Assembly (NCBI GenBank): GCA_028622995.1
Contig: JAJQJQ010000046.1
Coordinates: 1,674,001 to 1,738,000 of the forward strand
Source: Panagrolaimus kolymaensis
Lineage: Eukaryota; Nematoda; Chromadorea; Rhabditida; Panagrolaimidae
Direction of reading: 5' to 3'
DNA length: 64,000 nt
Shown here piece by piece: positions 37,157 to 50,489 of the stretch. Numbering within the stretch: the stretch's first letter is position 1; each line of letters starts with the position of its first letter. The position numbers were made by a program, and so were the translations under genes. A model generated the notes under the pieces. The model saw only the letters and a list, made by a program, of their open reading frames with translations, had not been told where the DNA came from and made no database searches.

Positions 37157-40100
37157 AATAAAAAAAATAGCTGTTGTATAGTCAGTCGGATTTCAAGAAG
37201 CCATTCAGAAAGAAATTCTAGGTTGTGAGCAAAAAAAAGAAATAGGTTTTGAGATAATAAAAAAATTTTGGACCATTTTTGAATGAATAAAGAAAAAAGA
37301 AGTCTGTGTTTTTTTTGTTGGATATCATATTTTCGGTTTAAAAACTACATATGTGTTTTTTTTTCTTCATCATCTCTTATCTAGTTTTTTTGTAAAATCC
37401 AGTTGATCTCCGTTGCTTTTTTTAAAGTGTGTTCGTTTCTTTCATTTTTTGTTTGAAAAAGATTTTAGAAAGCAGCTTTTTTTGAAACAGTTCTTATCGC
37501 AATTTTTTTTTCATTGAAGAGAAGAGGAGAGTTTTTGACCATAAATGGCGATAATGGAAATGGTCGTGGTGGTAGCAGTGTTTATGGATTTTTGAGATCA
37601 ATTGACTCTTTTTTTAAATCTTTGAAATTGTTTTGAATATTATAAAAATACGTTTTCGTGTTTTAATTGGCTAAAAATAATCAAGATTTTGAGGGTTTCA
37701 TTAATGAAATTGATGTCATCGCTTTCACCCTTCATTCATCTCTAAAAACACTTTTTTTATTCTTCTCTCCCCCACCTCTTCTCTAACATTGTTGAAATTG
37801 AACTTTTATTGGCCTTCCAATATACAAAAAAGAAAAACCGAGAGAAATAAGCGCATTAATTAATTTACTGACGACGACTGTTCAAATATATATATTTTTA
37901 TCTATCTATCTAAAATTAACCTCTTTAAAAAATAAATAATATAAATCAAATAATATACATAAATAAATAATACCCTTTTTTCTTTTTCAAACTCGCCTCC
38001 GTTTTTTTCCTTTTTTCTGGGTCTAAAAAAATCGGAGGTAAAATGCGGCAGCTTTTTTCGCTTTTTTTTTGGGAAAGGTGAGCATTCAAAAATCGACCCA
38101 AAAAAGCAGCAAGCATATATATCTATCGTTTCAAATTATAAATAATTATAAGCATCTCACCAACCAACAACGTTAAAGAGAAGGAGGGGAGAAAAAAAAA
38201 GCAGCTGTATTGACCTAAATTTTTTTTAATGTTTTGTTTTATTTTTTTGCGCAGATGCAGCATCAACCAATAATAAGCAGGCGAACAACGACAACACAGT
38301 GCCGCTGCTACCACAGTTGCTTGGTTGCTCGCTCGACGACGACACGCGTATATGTATTTTTTTTCGATCTTCTTTTTTTTGTCTCTCTGGAAAGTTATGA
38401 TTTTTTTCCACCAAAATTTTTTTGTGTTTTTTGTTGCAAGAAAACAAGAAACATCAACATAATAAAATGTGGGCTCTTGACTTTTTTTCCTTCTTCTCAA
38501 CGTTGTGTTGTTAGGGGATAGAGAAGATGATGAACACCACGAAAGAAACAAAAAAATTCCAATGTTTTGGGATAAATAATGTTAAGACCATTTTTTATTT
38601 TTTGTAGGGTTTCTATTTCAAAGTTTTTTCTTTTCTTCTTCTTTGTTTTTGATGACTTTTTTAAGCCTTTTAATTTTTCACCAAAAAATTTTCATAAGTT
38701 TTTCGTGTTTCGTGAATTTTCGAGTCGAGTTGTTTTACTTTATTTTTGTTTCTTGATTTGAATTATAAAATATATGTATCTCTTTTCAGGACACAAATTG
38801 CCCAAACACGATAATAATTGCAAAAAATTGGATTTTTTTAAAACCAATTCCATCAATCCCATTTTTCTGTCTTCCATTATTTATGGATAATTAAACAACA
38901 GAGAACTTAACTTCTCTTATTCGTGCTTCTTTTTTTATATAAAATTGCGTTGTTAAAATTTATTCCATCATTTTTTTCCCCATTTTTTTTCTTCCATTTT
39001 TCATGCCCAATTTAATCGTCAGTCAGCTGACTTCTTTGACTGACTTACAAAATACAAAAAAAATATTATATAATTTACTCATTTTTGTTCCCTTCTATCA
39101 TTATTTTTTTCTTCTTCTTCATGGCTTCAAATTAATTTCCTTTTTCCCTTCCTTCCTTCTTAAAAAACATTAATTACAAATTAGCTAAACCCCAACATCG
39201 ATGATGGCAAGAAAAAAAAGGAAGAATTAAAGAAATTTTTGTATGAAGATTTTTGATTGCTTCTTTTTTATGTATTTAATTTTTTTTTTGCGCAGTAACT
39301 AACATTCATTTTACTGAATATTTTTTTTTCTCGCGCACATTTACATTTATATGGCACATTTGCGTAATCGAGAGAGAGAGAGAGAGGGCTTCAACCATCT
39401 TCTTCAAACAATTTCATTATTCAATCATTAGCTTCTTTTTTTTCTTCTAATAGGCTTCTGTTAATTTACTTTTTTCTTTTGGCCCAAAAAAAAAGAAAAA
39501 TTGTTTTTAATCCTATTTTATTTTTCTCATTCGCTCGTTCATTCATTCCTTCTTTTTTTTCCCCATTTCTTTCTTATTCATTATCTCGTGTTTCTTTTTT
39601 TTTTGTTTTTGGCATCATCAATGAATTTGAATTTGAATTTTATGCAATACACAGAAAAATAAAAATAAAAAAGCACCCAAGCTCAGGCTTGGTCGCTCGG
39701 GTTCATCTCTTGCTTTCTTGTTCTTTTTTTTGATTAGTTTCTTTCTTCTTTTTTTCATTCCCAAAAAAAATAAATAGTTAATTCCTTTCTTCTTCTTTAT
39801 TTTTTGTATATTCATCATTGACTTCCCCCAAAAAATTTAATAGTAAAGCTTTCCTTCCATCCATTTTTTTTTTTTCAGGGGAAGGTTGTTGTTGCTTCGT
39901 CATTTGGGAAATAAACAAAGCAATGAAAAGAAGAAAAAAATAAGGAATACAATTTTTTTCTTCATCCTGTCCTGCTTCATTGTGTTTTTTTGTTTTTGTT
40001 ATAAATGGCATCAGAAGATTTTTTTATTCTTCAAAGGTTAAGAACTCCGGGTCATGGGTTTTTAGTTTTTATGAAACAAATAAAGAAAAAAATTTTTGAG

Positions 40101-43100
40101 TCATTGTTTTTTATAGGTTTTTGAATCTTTTGTGGATTTTTGAATTATGAATAACTTTGTAGCTAAGGGATACATACATCCAAATCATCCCTTCCTTGCC
40201 ATTGTTTTTTTTAAGTGAGGGGGTTGTTGGTTTGGAAAAAACAAAAGATACTATAGAATATTTTAACCTTTTGAAAAACTCCTTTGCTTTTGAAATATGT
40301 AAAAAATGTGTGCTCTTTTTGGTTTGGAAATCAATGATGAGACTTTCGAAAAATTTTGTTATTGAATTTTTTTTTTAATTTTCTCGCATTTTTTATAGAA
40401 TTTTTTTTGAACACCTAAAATTATGAATTCGAATCCAAAGTTACATAATTAATTTTAAACTAAAAAATCTTATTTTAAAATTTTATAGTTTTTTTTTCTC
40501 GAACTCCCTCATTTTTTAAAATTTATTTTTTACTAATCTCTGCCTCAATTTATTTTTCTCGATAAGTGCAAAAGCACTTATTTCCTTTTTATTTTTTTAA
40601 AACCTCGTGTTTTTTAAAAGTCAGAAAATAATCCTAACAATTAATTAATTTATTATATTCAATATTTTAAAAAGCCTCTTTTTTCTTTGCCATAAAACAT
40701 CTGTTTTTAAGATTTTTATAAGAAGACTTAGATCTCCATCGGACATTTGTTATTTTCGTTTCTTTTATTAATATAAAAAATAAGAATAAATTTTTTGATG
40801 CTTCTTATAATCACTTTTTTCTAACTTCTTTCATTTTTGCTATTTGATAGGGTCATTTTGTACTTGAGTGATTCAGAGAGAGAGATCGCCTGCTTCTTTT
40901 TTTTTCCAGTTTTATCACGTATATTTATTTTCCCCCCAAAAAGTTAATTAAAAATACAAAAAAATAAATAACTTTTAAAGGATTAAATATATGTATGTAT
41001 CACTTTTTTGTTCTTGGTAAAACTCCAAAAAAACAAATTCATATATGTATGAATATTTAAGGGTTCACTGTCTAAAAGTCAATGTGTCATTCATTCATTA
41101 AAGCTTTTTTCTTCTCTTTTTTTCGTTGATCATCGAAGAAGTAATAAGAAATGTCATAGCACAAATTCTAGTAAAAAAGTATGCCATCGAATTTTTTTTA
41201 TATTTTCACCTGCATTTTTTTTAAAAACTTTTTTTCGTTTATTGAATTTTGAATTTTTAAATTATAAAAAATGTCAAAAATCATATGATTTAAAAAAAAA
41301 ATTTGAAACCAAAAAAACAAAATTCTTATTTGTCATTTTTTGACATTTAACGAAAGAAAAAAGGAGGCGATTACTCAGGTTTTGTAGGTGCATTTTTGAG
41401 ATAATTTTTTTATGAAAAGAAAAAAACAACTGGATTTCTTAAAATTATTAAAATTGTTATTTCTTCTCAAATAATTTATTTCTTAATGTTTTTAAATTCA
41501 TAAATCTTAAAATCTTTTGGTTTTAAAAAAAAAAAAGACAGGTGCTAAAAGAAAAATTAGATGGTTATTTTTTTTTGTTATGGTTGTTGAAGGCGTTCGT
41601 TCGTTTTGGTTGCCATAAATGGCAACAACAGTCTGATTTGTATTTTTGGAGCACAGACAATAATTTGAAGCCATATACTTAGAAAAACGTCTGTCGTCGT
41701 CGTAGATGTTTGAAAATAAAAAAGCTGAATTTAAATAATTTTTTTTTCTTTTTAAAAAAAAATTTAAAAGAAAAAAGGATTATTGTAGGTTTTAGTAATC
41801 TTATCTGAAAATTGTATGCTTGAGTTTTAATTCATAGTGATTCATAAATAAATTTGTTTTAATAAACTTTAAAGTCTAGACTTTTTCCTTCTCCAAATTA
41901 TTTTCATGAAACATTCAAAGGCTTTTTTTTTCACTTTTATGGATTCGAAACTTTGTTCTCTCAAATGCTTTAAAATTCTATGAAACTCTTCAAAAATTTA
42001 AAGATGTTCTTCCTCGAATCAGATTTATCCAGCAGAATCTTATTTTGGTCAATGAACTTTTTATCAATCCAATATTCAAGGGTTTCCATTCATTGAAGCC
42101 CCAACAACGAGAAAAAAAATATTGGCTTATTTGCAATTTCTTTAAAAGTTCATCATCACCATTTCAAAAGCTCCATTTTTGGAACACCAAAAACAATGCT
42201 TCCTCACAGCTTTATTTCTAGACTACAAAAACAATTCTTTCAATTTCATTTGCATGAATGAAAAAACTACCACGTAAATCGAACAAACAACAATACCAAC
42301 CGGCGACCTTCCATTGTTTTTTTTACATATATTTATTTTCTGCTTTCTATGGTCACAAGAAAATATAATAAAAAATGGTTGTGAAAGTTTTTTTTGTTAA
42401 CAGAAAAAAGAAATAAATAAAATAAAAGCAAACGATAGGGGGATTATTTTCTTCTTCCTCCTCCGTGTTTTTTTTTTCATTCATATTCTTTATTTCTTCA
42501 GAAAAAAAGTCTTTCTTCGATAATGCCTATTTCATTTTTTTTCAAGCACGATTGCCGCCGTCGCCGCCCTTATAGGTCTTCTTCTTATTCCTTATTTCTT
42601 CCGATTACATTCTTTATTTTTTAAAGACGACGAATGGCGAATGAAAAAACACAACAAAAAACACCAAAAAAAATTTATTTTAGAAAAAGTTCTTTGAGAA
42701 ACAACGACAAACAACAATTTTTGAACACATTTTTTTCTCTCTCTCTCAATCCAATCTATCTAAACTATTTTTTTTTCATAAATAAAAAAATTCTTGCTAA
42801 TTTTCACAAAGTTTTTTTTTCTTCTTCTCTCTTCACATATTATTTATTGCATATATTTATTTGTGAAGGGAAAATAGGAGAGATGAAAGTTGTTTTTATC
42901 TTTAGAGATAAAGATAATTGCTAATATTAAAATGAAACGCTATATGAAAAAAAAATAAATAAATATAATAATAACACATTCTTCTTTGATGTCTTCTTTT
43001 TTGCTTTTTTGAGAAGAAAAAAAAATTGCTAATAAACCCTTCTTCGATAGAAAGTGGAGAGATGAGAGATATGGATATATTAGTTTTTTTTTCTTCTTGT

Positions 43101-43449
43101 TTTTGTTGTTATTTTATCTTTTCTACGGTTTTTGGTGTTAGTTGGTTTTGGTTGTTATTTGAGAAATTGAGAAAAATACATATTTGTTTTTTCCAATATT
43201 GGCAGCAGCAAAAAATAAAATTCCAACAACAAAATTGTTTTTATCTTTATTCAAAAATTTGGCAAAGTCAAGCTTCAACCAGAGACTTCCTTCATTTATT
43301 TTTTACAACAAAAAAAACTTTTATCCTTGACTTCGAAGAAGCTGCATAAAACCTTTATTTATTTTCGTCCTCATCCAATTGATTCCATTATATTGTCCTC
43401 ATCAACACCAATCATAATTGGTCACACTAATTGAACTTCATAAAAAAAA

Positions 43450-46400
43450 ATGGCAGCTTCTTCATCAACTACAACAGCGGCGGCACCATCAAGCAGCAGC
43501 AGCAATAAAAAATGGAAAAGCTTATTTCAATTAAGCTCAAATGATCGTCGTCGAAGAAAGAATTCAACTGATGACGATGTTATTGCCAATAACGATAAAG
43601 ATGATGAACCGAATGATGAACTACAAGATGATGATTTATTTATGACCACAACTAAAAATAAATGTAATTCAAATCGACGGCCATCAGCACCAGCAATATT
43701 AGTGGATTTAAAAAACTTTTTAACCAAATCGGTTGGAAGAAAATCAAGTTCATCTTATGGTCTTTGCTCAAATTCTTCTCGTGATAATGTTAATATTTCT
43801 TCAGGTATGTGTTGTGTCTATGAATTTTGGAGGGAGAGAGCTCTTTAAATCTGTAGGAAGCTCTTTGTTAGTCTTTACATTTTGATAAGATATTTATAAG
43901 CTTTTCTTTAGCTAGTTTGATCTCATCAGCTGGTAAATTTGCCATAAGTACTAATAGTTTTACTTGTTAATAGTCAAAGAAGTATACCGATTACTTAAGC
44001 CATTTTCATACATTTCTGTTTTACTTATTACATTCATACAGAAGAACCTTAGCTAATGTCTTGCATTTTCTCATAACATTTGAATATTTTTCTCTTTTTT
44101 TTTACCATCTGACATATGCATGTCTTGGTCATCAATATTTTCCTTCCTTTCTCTCATTTATGTTTTTCTCCGTTCAAACCTAGAATTTTTTTTCTCTTCG
44201 TTCCACCTCCTCTTTTAGCATTGACCATAACAAATTTGTTCGAAAATGAGTGTGTCTGCAATAAAATGTGTTGCTTATGTTTTCCTTTCATTTTGTTCAC
44301 TCGGTAACCAATGGTTTAGACTATCTATGCGCGCGCATTTTTTTTTCTTCAGTTCCGCTTTTTTTCTTTCCTCTTCATCAGTCTTCGTCGTCTTCTGCTA
44401 TGACTGCACATTTGCATAAGTGCCATATTTCGATTTTTCTCTATCTATGTTCGACTTGAAAATGGAAAAAGGAAAAAAAAATGAAAGAAGCTAGCAAAGG
44501 AGTGTCCCTCTCTTTTTATTCTTACTTCGTCTTTGCGAGTTTTTTCATCTTCTTTTGCGTTTTGTTTTGTTTGGTCACCAAACTTTGATAATAAAAATGT
44601 GTTTGCTAAGAATATTGAAGATTTTGAATAATATGTTCAAGCATATGAAAAAAGTCTTCTTTAGGCTCGAAAATACAAATTCAGACTTTTTTGTAGTTAA
44701 AAAAAAGGCAAAAAAATGAGAGAAAATCTTTTGATTTAGAAGCTTTTACACGCTTGAAAATTACCAAAAATCTTCAAAAATTCTTAGTATTTAACTTTGT
44801 CTTTGTTATGTTTACATACTGATTTACTTATTACTAACTAATACATTTTTTTCTCCAGATCCAATCCATCTTGTAGCTCTCAAAGAGCAATCATCTCCAT
44901 CAATTGTTGAAGACAATTTGTTACCATTAGCTGAACCCCCAGCAATATTTGAAACTCGACCATCACCATTTGATCCACCATTACTTAATAAAGCTGGGAG
45001 AAAACAGTGGAAGAAAACTTTTATTGAATTTAATCCATCAATATTACCCAATGCTTTACAAAGTTCATCAGCATCAAATCCAAATTTTGTTGTAAATCGC
45101 AACGGCGATGCTAAATCATCGTCAAGCAATAACTGCCAAAAATTATTATTATCGCAGACGAAAAATTATACATCAACAGCATCATCGGTTAACCAAGAAA
45201 AGTATGTTTGTTTTTTGTTTTTTTTTATTTGAGGATTTGATGGGGAAAGAATATATATGGAAACGAAACTTTCAAACAACATGGAGACAATCCTTGAGAA
45301 GATCTGCTTTTTTATTTTGTATTTGAAGAAACAAATTTACATTGTTCCTCCCCATAGCTATTGTTGTTAGATCTCATGAAAGGAGATAAAACTAATTCGT
45401 TATTATCTTTTGTAGCAGCAGCGAAGACCTTTCCCATCACCAACCACTCTCTGACAGTTCCATCATCCCCGCGGCTGTCAAGTCGTCAAGTGCTGCGGTT
45501 GCTGTCGGTGTTCAAGAACAAACCCGGTTAGCTTTTTTCCCCTTCATTTTTTTTTAAAATTTGGTTCAAAAACCAGGAGCATGTCCATCTTCCTTTGGGA
45601 TATGATTCTATGATCCTAAAGGCTTTATTTACTTCAATGACCTCTCAAAAACTTTACTTGTCTTGTTTCTTGCTTTTTTCTAATCATTGTTTTTTTTTAC
45701 AGAAGCACAGATATCTCCTCTTCAATTCCTATAACAGCTAAACCACGTTTATATCAAAAACGTCAACGGGATATTATTCAAGACGACGATTCTGACGAAG
45801 GCGGAGGTAAGTTAAAAAAAAAATAGTTTCATTTTCTCATGCATTTTTGATTTGGAGACATTTTGCAACAAAAACAAAAAACTTTGCTTCTTTCTTTCTT
45901 TCTCATTTCTCACTTTTCATTCTTCTTCATTCTTTTTTATTTTTTTAGACGAAGATCTGTATTGTCGACGTCATACAATTGCTGACATGACCGTAGCTGC
46001 ATACGGTATGGTTATATGTGGTACAGATGATATGCATCATCGATATCGTGGAAGAATAGAAAAGGTCAAATTTGGTGTACCTATTAATGAAGCCTTCGTA
46101 CAAGATATACCGGTAAGTCTTATTTACTTTAACAAATGTGGCAACTAAATATTTTCAACTAAACATAACTTAATATACTTTTTTAGGCAACATTATTAGT
46201 TTTGTTACTCAAAGTAAATAAAGAAGGACCATTAAAGAAGGATATATGGCGAGCACCTGGTAATCATGCACAAGTTCGAAAGCTATCACATATTATGCAA
46301 CATGGTAGACTTGTAAATATTTCAAATATTAGTGTTTATACTGCTGCATCTGTTATAAAGGTTTGTCGAATATTAATGGCTTGTATGTTTAATGGATGAA

Positions 46401-49400
46401 GTATGTTTTAGAAATTTCTTTCAAAACTTCCTGGAGGCATCTTTGGCTCTGAAAATGAACAAGAATTATTTGGAATTGTTCAACAACCAGATAATGAACA
46501 ACAAAGGAACGTCTTTTGCAGGTTAGTTCTCTTTATATACTCAATTTGAAGGTCGTAATTTGCATTAATGTTAATTTTTTTTAGAGTGATATGTAGTCTT
46601 TCGGTTCCATCTCAACATCTTTTGGTGCTACTTTTTGGTACTTTTCGAATAATAAGTGATTCAGCTGATACATTTGGTACTCGAATGACTCCTGATGCAA
46701 TTGGTATATCTGTTGCTCCTTCACTTTTTCATACTTGTATGCATGATGCTCAAAGGGTTAGTACTTTTGGTCGATGCTCTAAATACCCATACGTTGTTTG
46801 TTCTGATGCTACTATGGCTTTCTCATCGTTTCTTTAACTTTGTTTTTACCAACATGTTCTAACTCTTTCACATTTTCAGGCAAAATTAGAAGATGTTATG
46901 CGTTTCAAATTAGCTTCACAAGTGATCTCAAAAATTATTCAAGGTTTTGGTTATACCAATTTATTTCCACGTGAATGTTATGAGTTTTATGCTCGTATTA
47001 CTGGTCGAACATTGAGAGTTGATGAACATTGGCATTTTACATTTCAATATCCTTCAAGTGAGTTTTATCTTTCTTTTTTTGATATTTTGTTTTTCCTTTT
47101 GTTGTGATTCTGTTTTTATCCCTTTTGTTTGCTTCGCCTTTAGTTAATACCAAGCACCGCAAAATTAGAACCTTGCACCTAAAACTTTTTTTTGTTGCTA
47201 TCCTTTATTTTATTTGAAAGCTTTGATTTTGGTTTTTTACTGCTTCTCACTCCCAAAAGATATATACCGTTAGTTAGCTTTTCTTTCTTTCCACTTTTAA
47301 CTTTTCACTTATTTTTCTTCTGCTATTAACCGCTTTAAATTCAGTCCCTAGTTTTCCACTAGCATTTACAGATACGCTTAATTCAAAACGTAATTCGGCT
47401 ACATTGTCGTCAATGATAACTAATTTTACTGTTGCTTGCGTTGCAGCTGTTCGCTCATATTCACTTGAAACATTACATGATAACCAAGGAACGATAATTC
47501 CATCAAAAGTTACAGTATCATCTGTACGACGTGGTGGCTCACTTAAAAACCCACCATTTATAGTTGGGCTTCTTAAAAAGAATCGGCTTTCAACTCCACC
47601 AAATCAAATTTATTCTATTGGTGATAAAGATGAAGATCAAGATGATGGTGATAATAAAAAGATTATTAATGATGATTCAGATTTACCACCTGATAATTCT
47701 CCTCCTCCTCCACCTATTGATGATACATGTTTTGATGAAAATACTCCTATTAGATCCTATCATCATCATAGGCATCCAAGCATTTTAAGAGCTATTGATG
47801 ATTTAGAATTAAGAGAATCTGCTAGCTGTAATTTTTAAATACGATTGTTATTACTTTCTAAAAGGGAAAGCTTGCATGAAGGTATTACATTGTAAAGTGA
47901 ACTGCCTTTCTTTGCTACCAGCTTTATAAAGCTATGGCAAATTTTTTGATAACCTTATACGCTTACCCAAACTTTCCCTTATCCATTCCAACATCCATTT
48001 TCTCTTCTGCTTATCTCTTTTGATCACCCAAAAGGTGCATTACTTATTTACATGTTGATTTATTTTTACCTAATTTTTTTTTTCTGTTTCAGTTTTTCTA
48101 CCATCACGTCGTCAATAATCAAAACTATGCTGAATGTCTTCTAATTTTCTCTTGGTCTTCTTGTCTCTTTTGAATTGTTTAAATGCTTTGATGCTTTTGA
48201 ATAACGTGAATCCTGCCATATCACTTCAAATGATAATCTCTCTTCTACCTTTTTCTCTCTATCCTGTTTACCCTATTATTTTTTTCTGCTGAAAACATAA
48301 TTTTTTCATCTCAATCATCATTATCCTCAATTATTTTTCTTTTGTAACTATTTCACCCTCTTATTTTATTGTAACCCTTATTTGAGCTTTGTTATCATTT
48401 TTGTTCTTTGTTTTTATAATGTGATTGTTTATTATATATATATATATTGTTTATTTGATGAAAATTATGTATTATCTGTCATCAGATTATTATTATACCC
48501 TTGAAAAAGGTTTTTGTGCTTACTCTATTCTTGTAGTTATTGGGTTCATCCATCATATTTTTTGTTTGATTTACTTTTGACAATTGTTTTATGGTATAAA
48601 ATTATTTTTATAATAAACATTGGTAACACCATGTCTTTTTTTGGTTTTTATTGAATGAAAGTTTGTTTGAAAACATTAATTTATGCTGCTTTTTGGTAAA
48701 CTCACAGAATGCGAATGCGGTGGTATTCTTTCCTTATCAAACTAAAGCTGCTGTTGTTGCTGCTTTGTTGCTTTTTATTAAGTTTAATTAATCATTTGAT
48801 TTTTTTGCGTGGTCGTTGTTTGGTTTTTTGGATAAGTTTTTTTTGTTTATTTAACCCCAAAACTTTAGTTAATTTTTCTTTGTAATTCTGTTAAACCTAT
48901 TATTTGGATTTGATTTAATTTATTTGGTTTGGGCTTGGATTTGAAATAATAATCTGTAGCTTCTCTTTCTCTCTCTTTTTTTTAAACTAAATTTTGTTTT
49001 ATTAAACAATAAAAAAGCATTTTGATATAGTTACAGGAACATTTTCACAACCTGCGATACATCGATCATGTGAATCCCCTACAGCTGCGGCAGCTGCAAC
49101 ACATTCAGGGGATGATTTGGATGAACCTGGTCCATCATGTTATAGTCGTCGAAGAAATACAGCTGATGTCGTCACTGCAGGCGGTGGTCCATCATCATCT
49201 ATTCCAACAACATCAAATATTGAACCATTAGAAAAGGAATTTGCTGGTCAACGATTATCTGCATCCATGGGAGAGGTAAGAATCAAGCTTTTGAGAGGGT
49301 TACGTAGTGATAAAATGAGAGAAGCCAAATTTTGCGAAGTATTGTTGAAAATTGAAAACTGCTACTTTTAGATGGCTTACCCACCTATAATTTTTTTTCC

Positions 49401-50489
49401 ATTTTAACCCACGCAAAAAATTTTTAAGGTTTTAATTCACACTGGTTATGAATCTGATGTTCCAGAAAGGCTGTTAGCATCCCAATGCTCTGAAGCATAT
49501 GAAAGCACTCGATCGCTGACATATTTGGAATGGGTTCATGAAAAGCAAACCAAACGAATGAGAACTAGGTCGGAATGGTTTCTATCACCAGTTATGCCAA
49601 ATAAAAATAATGGAGCTTCTAAATCTGTTGATTTTAAACAACATGAACAACAAAAAAGTTATGGTGGTGGAGGAAATCGGAATTTGTTAATACCAAAAGT
49701 ATGGTGGATTTAAAAAATTTAGGATTTGGGTTAATTCGATTTATTTATTTTTCAGTCGGAGGATTTGGGAATGTCATCAACAGAAGATATGCAAATTTCT
49801 CCAATACCTAAAACAACTTCTTTGCCATCATCATCAGAAGAAGAGGAAGAAGAAGCAACGCCGCGACAACCATTGCAAGAAATTCAAGAACTTACCCCAA
49901 CAACTTCTGGAGGAAAAGGTGAAATTGGAAGTGAAGCCACTACTCCATTAGCAAAGAATCAAGCGGCTATCTTTTTTTCTCAATTTCAAGGTGGACCTAT
50001 TTTACCAGCGGTTGTTGCAGTTACTCCAGCTCCCAGGGTTGTGTCAAGCAGTGGAGTGGTGAGAAGGAAATCATGGAGAACTCATTATGTACGACCCAAT
50101 AAATCTTTTGATCAAGAAAGTAGCGGAAAAAATGAGGTATGTTACAGAAGAAAGAAAAAAATAAAGGTAGTAGTAACACAGCGATGCCGAATATTGTTAA
50201 ATAATTATTTCTATCATTTTTTAAACCGAAACTTAAATTTTTTTTCTGAATCTCAATTATTTTTTAGGAGCTTGTTGAATCATCGTCCCACTCAACTCCA
50301 GCAAGACGATCAAGTACAGGAATGCCTAGTTTTGAAATTGTTGTTGAAACTACCGCCACCAAAGCCCCTGAACTTTCGGCTACTTCTGCCACCACCCGTT
50401 CATTAATTCGTAGAAAATCATCTGGTTCAAATAATGGTGGAGGAAAAGGAAAAATTCCAGTTCAATCACGTCGAAGTACACAAATTTGA
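43450..50489 (+). CDS. RhoGAP-domain protein with two alternative 3' ends
   Basis: GTPase-activating protein for Rho-family GTPases. Common exons: 43450-43804, 44859-45201, 45416-45526, 45703-45806, 45949-46112, 46187-46360, 46412-46521, 46585-46756 and 46880-47057. From there either a terminal exon 47345-47838 (stop TAA; 734 aa) or exons 49037-49275, 49429-49698, 49756-50136 and 50268-50489 (940 aa) can be joined; both acceptors fit the phase-1 donor at 47057. The GAP domain covers about residues 330-570: FGVPINEAF, DIWRAPGN with the arginine finger near residue 380, LPGGIFG, PSQHLLVLLFGTF and TPDAIGISVAPSLF. The N-terminus is Ser/Asp-rich and basic (DRRRRKNS, RRPSAP). The long tail is Ser/Thr/Glu-rich with RRKS motifs that resemble basophilic kinase sites. 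The large introns contain no other gene. I do not assign an ARHGAP orthologue. Confidence 0.87.

Larger units (their letters stand above)
24574..43449. other. Long gene-poor T-rich region
   Basis: Almost 19 kb without any gene I can support. The plus strand is rich in poly-T and TTTTTCTT tracts. The open frames are Phe/Lys/Ile/Ser-rich and show no splice partners or protein signatures. Simple repeats include AAATAAAATAAAAT (about 27186-27211), ATGT/TATA runs (30150-30210) and GAGAGA (39371-39387). A MITE-like inverted repeat lies at 36956-37156 and several short hairpins between 29.3 and 34.2 kb. It may be the upstream regulatory domain of the RhoGAP gene at 43450, or contain long untranslated or non-coding transcripts, but nothing here proves that. 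Confidence 0.5.

Noticed and set aside
38123..38551. 142-codon minus-strand frame and its overlapping shadows
   Set aside because: Built from T-rich/A-rich tracts, no splice partner, no protein motif, and several frames are open on both strands.
39371..39387. GAGAGA run
   Set aside because: Simple dinucleotide repeat with no associated feature.
48438..48455. TATATA run
   Set aside because: Short microsatellite within a RhoGAP intron or 3' UTR.
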